A program made the position numbers and the translations under genes. The notes below the pieces were generated by a model. That model had not been told where the DNA came from, ran no database searches, and worked only from the letters and a program-made list of their open reading frames with translations. A stretch of DNA of 64,000 nucleotides from Tigriopus japonicus (lineage: Eukaryota; Arthropoda; Copepoda; Harpacticoida; Harpacticidae). The stretch is from contig CM021316.1 of NCBI GenBank assembly GCA_010645155.1, positions 2,463,249 through 2,527,248 of the forward strand, written 5' to 3'. The first letter of the stretch is position 1. Each line of letters opens with the position of its first letter. Positions 49,801-55,800 of this stretch are shown here, one piece after another.

Positions 49801-52800
49801 AAAGAACAGAGTGAATCCTTCTGGCTCGTCTCACCTTATGTTCCCTGTGGGAGAAAAGCCCAGAATATACGTATTTATTGCAGATATGTTCCAACTTGAA
49901 ATGCCTTCACTTGAAGCTTGTGGAAAGTGAGTTTCGAGGCCAGTATTTCGAGGGCAAAGTTAGATTGATGAGACTTGCTCGGGTGGCTTTTTCATCAATG
50001 ATCATGTTAGTAGCTCGCTGAATGGCTAGGATCGAACGACTTTTTTGAGAAACTCATCTTACTTGATTGAGTGACATATGAATTGAGAGAGAGCACATGA
50101 TGCCCAATATGAGATGCTTTGCTGATTAAAAAAGATATCTTTCTCAGATGGCGAAACCCAAGACTAACCTTCCTTCCCTTATCCTCTGACCCAAGAATAT
50201 TGTCGTGTCTTTAAAAGTTCCTCTCGTTCAAATCGTACCCATTGAAACAACTTGAACCTCGTGTTCACCTCACCTGACGTCAATTCACGTCATTGAAGGT
50301 CAAGACTCTTTCACACGGATATCAGTGAGTTAACCGAGCAATGTGATGAAGTCTTGGCCTTGCTAGAGGATTAGTTTCTCGATTTCTGTACTGTTTCGAC
50401 GTACACTTAGATGACGGTGAAAACGAAGGAAAATTGTTGTCTCAAAATTAGCTATTTCCACAAGAATCTAACTGTGGACTTGAACAAAGATTTCCCTTGT
50501 CGGCGACAACATAACTTTGAGCACATACTCATTTTCACTTGATCAAAGTTTCGAAGCTGGCCAAAGTACTCTCTCTGTCTACATACCTGGAGGCCTGACA
50601 AAATAGCAAGCTCAAAGGCGAGAGAACTTTTTTATTCAGAAATGGCCCAGGATTTTGTTTTGACACACTCACTTTGGATGGCTGAAACACTGCGAGAAGG
50701 AAGTGAAAGAAAGTGAAGGCATTGGAATGTTGCTACAAAAGAACACTCGAGACAATTTCAAACTGAAATGGCTAGTTCGCTTGCTTGATTAAAAAAAGCT
50801 TCAATTTCGATGATTCGAACATCATTTTCCTTCTTTGAAAACGGAATGGGAGTTTGTCCATTCCATATACTTATGAGTTAATTGGTAATTGGGGCCCTTT
50901 TCCTCGCCGTTTCCCGCTTTCTTCTTTTACGTGAGTAAATACACATTTGGTGCTATTGAGCGAGTGCCTGTGCCACATGGTCATTGACGTTCCTCGTTCC
51001 CTTCCTATGCCCTAAAGGGATCCTAACAAAATATGCGGCGAATCTCAAAAAGGTTATCGATCTTCAGGCCACACCACCAGGTGGATGGATAATTCATACA
51101 CTGTGCGAGCTTTTATCACCCAAACAGACTCCCATTTGAGCGCCAATAATGTCTTTGAGAAAGGCCTTGGTGACTGAGCAAGGCCGTCTCTTCTTTTCTC
51201 TGAAGAGAAACAACGGATATCTTCACGCCGGAAAACTGTCCCCCTAATCTCGCCAGTGTTCCCTGTTTGTTTTGAAAGGAGTGAGTTTCCTAGTCAGCCA
51301 TACAAGCCAAGTGTTCGATAGTGGGAACGGCAGGAACAACTTCAACAACCTCATTCAAAAGGAGGCGAGGAGTGGCTCTAATTTGTGGATTGTTTTGGCC
51401 GAGAAGGGCGAAAAACTGACGTGGAGTGCGCCGTTGCCTTGGGGCTTGTCATTCTGTTTGTAACCGAGTGGAACAAGCTATGTATACTGCATAGGTTCGG
51501 CCCTCTCGGCCTATTCAGTCTGTCCGGAAACAGAAAGGCTGGAGGCTGGAAGAGGCTAGATTATGTGTTGCCAAGTTTTCCAATCCACCTGGGCGAGATG
51601 GAACGCGTGAACTGTTTGGATTAACGCTTGTTTTATGAGTTGGGGGTGAAGCCGATATTGTCTGAAAGTTCCAATGTTCCATGAAGACGTGAGCAATTGA
51701 TTAGTGCCTGTTTTAGGTTTGGCAATCCCAAGCAAGTTCTTAAATACAAAGGTGGCCAAATGGTTGTTGTGAAGCCATTTGAGAGCCGTGTTTTGTTGTT
51801 ATCTCAGCCACACTTGGGCCAGATTTCCGACAAGACTTTCCCTCTTTTCATAAAAGAAGTTGATCGCTTAGAATCTGGTTTCGACGGTGGTCCAGCTGAG
51901 ACTCGAATGCACAGAGCCTATTGCTTTTTTTCATTCCAAATCCCGCTTTGCACTCGTGGGTTTTCGGGAATTAATGGCTAAACTCGGTAAAAGCAAGAGA
52001 GCCGACATTGAACTACAGGGATAAAAGGATCTTCTTTATTTCTGAACGAGCTTGATAATCAGCCAGTTGAACAAGTTGTTGGAAACCGAGTAGGTGGGGG
52101 TTCGGCGATGCTGTCCTCTCTCTCAAGCGAGGAAACGCCTCCAAACATTAAAGAAAATGGTGCCCAAGTCCCAACGGAGAGAGTGATCGTTTCCAGTCAA
52201 GGATTTATTGGTGGACAATTCGAACTTTCTTCAAATAATCCTACGCCAGTGCCAGTGACCGTGTCCAACCAGTGGCCGAGTGAGCAAACCTCGGCCCTAA
52301 ACCGTCCAATTCAAGCCAGGGCGGCTGTACAAAATAGTGCAGTTACATCTGCTGTACATGATTTCCCTCCACAAAGTTGGGCTTCCACATTGCCTACTAA
52401 AGCTGGTCCAGTTCCAATTAACCAAGATCAGATTCTTGCGTCTCATTGGATCCCGAGCTCCGGACCAACACAGCCCAATTCCGAGGTATATTCCATTATT
52501 TCTCCCGCCGTTCTCACCTCAGGTGTTTATGAGCAACACCATCGAATATATTCACATCCACCAACTACTCTGGTTCGGGCCTCCTCGACATCGACTGCAC
52601 TTCCTGTTGTGGCCAACTCATCTTCCACTACCTCTTTGAATCTAAGGGCCGGGTCCCTTGCTGGAACTTCTCTTGGAAATCTCTCGCTCGGCCCCCCTAG
52701 AAGTGGGCCAGGGGTCTCTGAAGACTACTACACCACCATCGGCAGGCCAACTTATTCCCAATATCATCACAACCCTCACGTCTCCTCCTCTTCCGCGTCA

Positions 52801-55800
52801 GCGACCAATCCTGGAACCCCCCAACAGACCTTGGCCTCCTACCATCACCACCATCACTACCCAGTGGTTGTACAAGACTTGCAAGGCCAAAGATATATGA
52901 TCTCTCGTGGGCCTGGTTCGACAACCTTCAGAAGAGAGGAAGTCATACCCGCACCAACCACGCCAAGTGCTCGACCTCCAAGGCGAACAGACGGTGACGG
53001 GTGGAAAGGCGTGCAGCGTGCCTTTTACCAATGCGCTTCGTGCTGTGTCAAATGCCTTGGCCCCGTCTAAGAGAAGGGGAAATTGGCTTGAGACTCTCCC
53101 AATGCCTACAGGAACAGTCTTTCCTTTCGCTCTCTCTCGGTTCGTTCCTTTTCCTTCTCAACAAACGGACAAAGTCTGAAGCTAACAAGCGGGGGAAAAG
53201 AGAAACGCTCTGAGAACTTTCAGTTAATGGCAAAGTGTCTACGGGGAGAGCACGTGATGTTTGGCACCCTGAAATTAAATATGAAACCAAACCGCGACTG
53301 ATCTGTTTGGTTGGAGCGTGCTCTTGTTCAAGAATAAACCTTGCACTTTTGAATCGTTGTTTGGCTCTTGCCCTGGTTCGTGCCATTGTCGAATCGATTG
53401 TGGCGAAAGTCTCGCTATTCTCCTAAAATCTTCTATTGTGTTCAAAGCCTTCAAAATCAGTGTTGTTTAAACATGTCTCGCAGTCGATTTCGGACCTCCT
53501 CTTCATTGGGATATTCAAGTGCTTATTCGTCAGGGTTATCTGGCAGCTATGGGACAGGATTAACGTCCTCAGGGTACTTTTCGCCTACTCTTGGAGCTAG
53601 CACCACCACTTCAGGCATTGGCGGTACTACAGGCTACTCAACGACGACGAGTAGCTATCTAGGAAGACTTGGGCCTTCATATGGAACTGGCACAACAGGA
53701 TCCACAGCAATTGCTGGCTCGAGTGGAACAGGCCCCTATTCTTCTAGTTATGGAACAGGTAGTCGCTCCTTGGGCTACACTTCTACTGTGACCAACAATG
53801 ACTACACACCCACTGGGTCTAACTCCTTCAGCTCGCCAAGGCGAAGATATGGCGGTGCTACGACCGAAACAAATCTGTCAGATCGAATTAATGGTGGCCA
53901 AATCAGTTCACCTGGATATGGGACCAAGTCAGTTGGAAGGTCAACTTTGGGCTATCGAGGTTCTCGCTCCCATTCTGAGCTCTCGCCAACGGGAATCCTA
54001 GATGTTACTGGCCCTTCATCGCCACTTTGGCGACCATCTACGTCAGCGAGTAACGAGTTTGACCGCTACAAGAGTCCAGCTAATGTGGAAGGAACATCAT
54101 ATGCCAATACATCATCGAGAGGACGCTCAACTACTCGAGATGACTACTCGATCCCAAGTGGAGGACGAGACCGTGATTTGTCTCTGAGTCGAGACACTTC
54201 TTACCGTAATGTTCCCAACGATCGTTATGCCTTCAGTGACAATGGCAGGGATGATTACACTCGAGATTTTGACCACTATAGTTATTCTGGAGGAGTAGGG
54301 AGCTCAAATAGAGACAGGTCACTCACTCGGGATCCATATACGCCGTCGAGAGATTACTACACAAATAATGGCGCATCGTCGTCCTCAGCAGCAACGCATC
54401 GAAACCAAAGTTCAAAACGAAATGACAGCTTTGATGATGATCCCTATATGAACGGTGTGGATGGAACCCCGACTCCTCCTGCCCGAGGTCAACGTGAACG
54501 TGATAGAGATTTCTATGGTTCCAAGTCCAAGAGCTCCAAAAGTTCCTATGAGGTTCCAAATATTGACACAAGGCCTTCTCCCAGGCGGAAAGATACGAAC
54601 CGTTCAGCGCCAAAAATGGTTCGCTCAAGCAGCTATAAAGATTTGAGAGATTTGGAAACGGAATCTCGATCCAGAGCTATGCCCAGAAATCGGGCAAGGC
54701 ATCGGACCTTAGCGTACGGTGTGTCCGCCTCAGACCTTGAAATGGCCAGGACCCCTTCTCGAGGATCCGGTCTCAACGATTTCGCCTCAGATTGGCGAAC
54801 CCACTCCCAAGTTCCTTTAGTCGGTAGTGCGATGCACGACTTCCGTGGATCCAATCCCGAACTTCGTGGTTTTGCATCCGACATGAGCATGGGTCCGGGC
54901 CATCAAAGCGGAAACCTACCGGTCAGTTCCCACTCTAATTCAATGCATAGCCTTTCAAGTAGGGATAGCAGGCATGCCCAGAGGCAACACAAGAAATCTT
55001 CCCGTAGCCGAAAGAGCTCAACCGACCAAGGTTATGATAGCCCGAGCAGAAGTGCAAGCACTTCCGTAAGCACACATGCGTGATCATAACCAAGGGTGTT
55101 GTTTTTCACACTAACCCGCCTTGCTCAACAATGGCTTTACTAATGAGTTGACTAACTCCTTCCTACCCCAATGAATGTTTCATTTTCCCCTAACTCCGAA
55201 ATAAGTTATTAAAGAAGCTCTATCTTCTGCACTCTCGTTCTACTTGCACTCTCCCTATGGCCCAAGTCCTATTGTACAAACACTCTGTGTTGAATAGCCT
55301 CCTCTTTAACCGTCTTTCACAGCTCAAGTCTTTGATCCCACCTTCACTCACCATCGCTGCCCTGGAAAAGGAGGCTCGTGATGGATCCGGATCTGTGATG
55401 ACGTCTTTAGATCATGGCAGGAATTTGCGGTCCTCTTCAGATCGCTCGGTATCTATGCAGTCTCGAGCTTCATCTGATGACGAATTGATAGTCCTTCGGA
55501 AGGACGATCTCAACACATTGCTGACTGCCAAGCCCACTGTTCTCATTGGTCGTGAACTTGTGAGTTCCTCATCGAAGTGGCTTTGTGGTCGTTCTTTTCC
55601 ATCTACGTATTCGTGGTTCATATTATTCCAAGAGTACTTAGTTGTAGAATACCTCGTCTTCCGTACCCGAACCAGAGTATTTAAACCATTTGCTCCTAGT
55701 ACACTATTTGCCTAACCTTGAAGCTAGATCGAGTTGCTTGTGCCTAATGATGTGTCGTAGTTATTGACGTATCCTAGGTCTTCAGTAGCTGGAAAGTATT

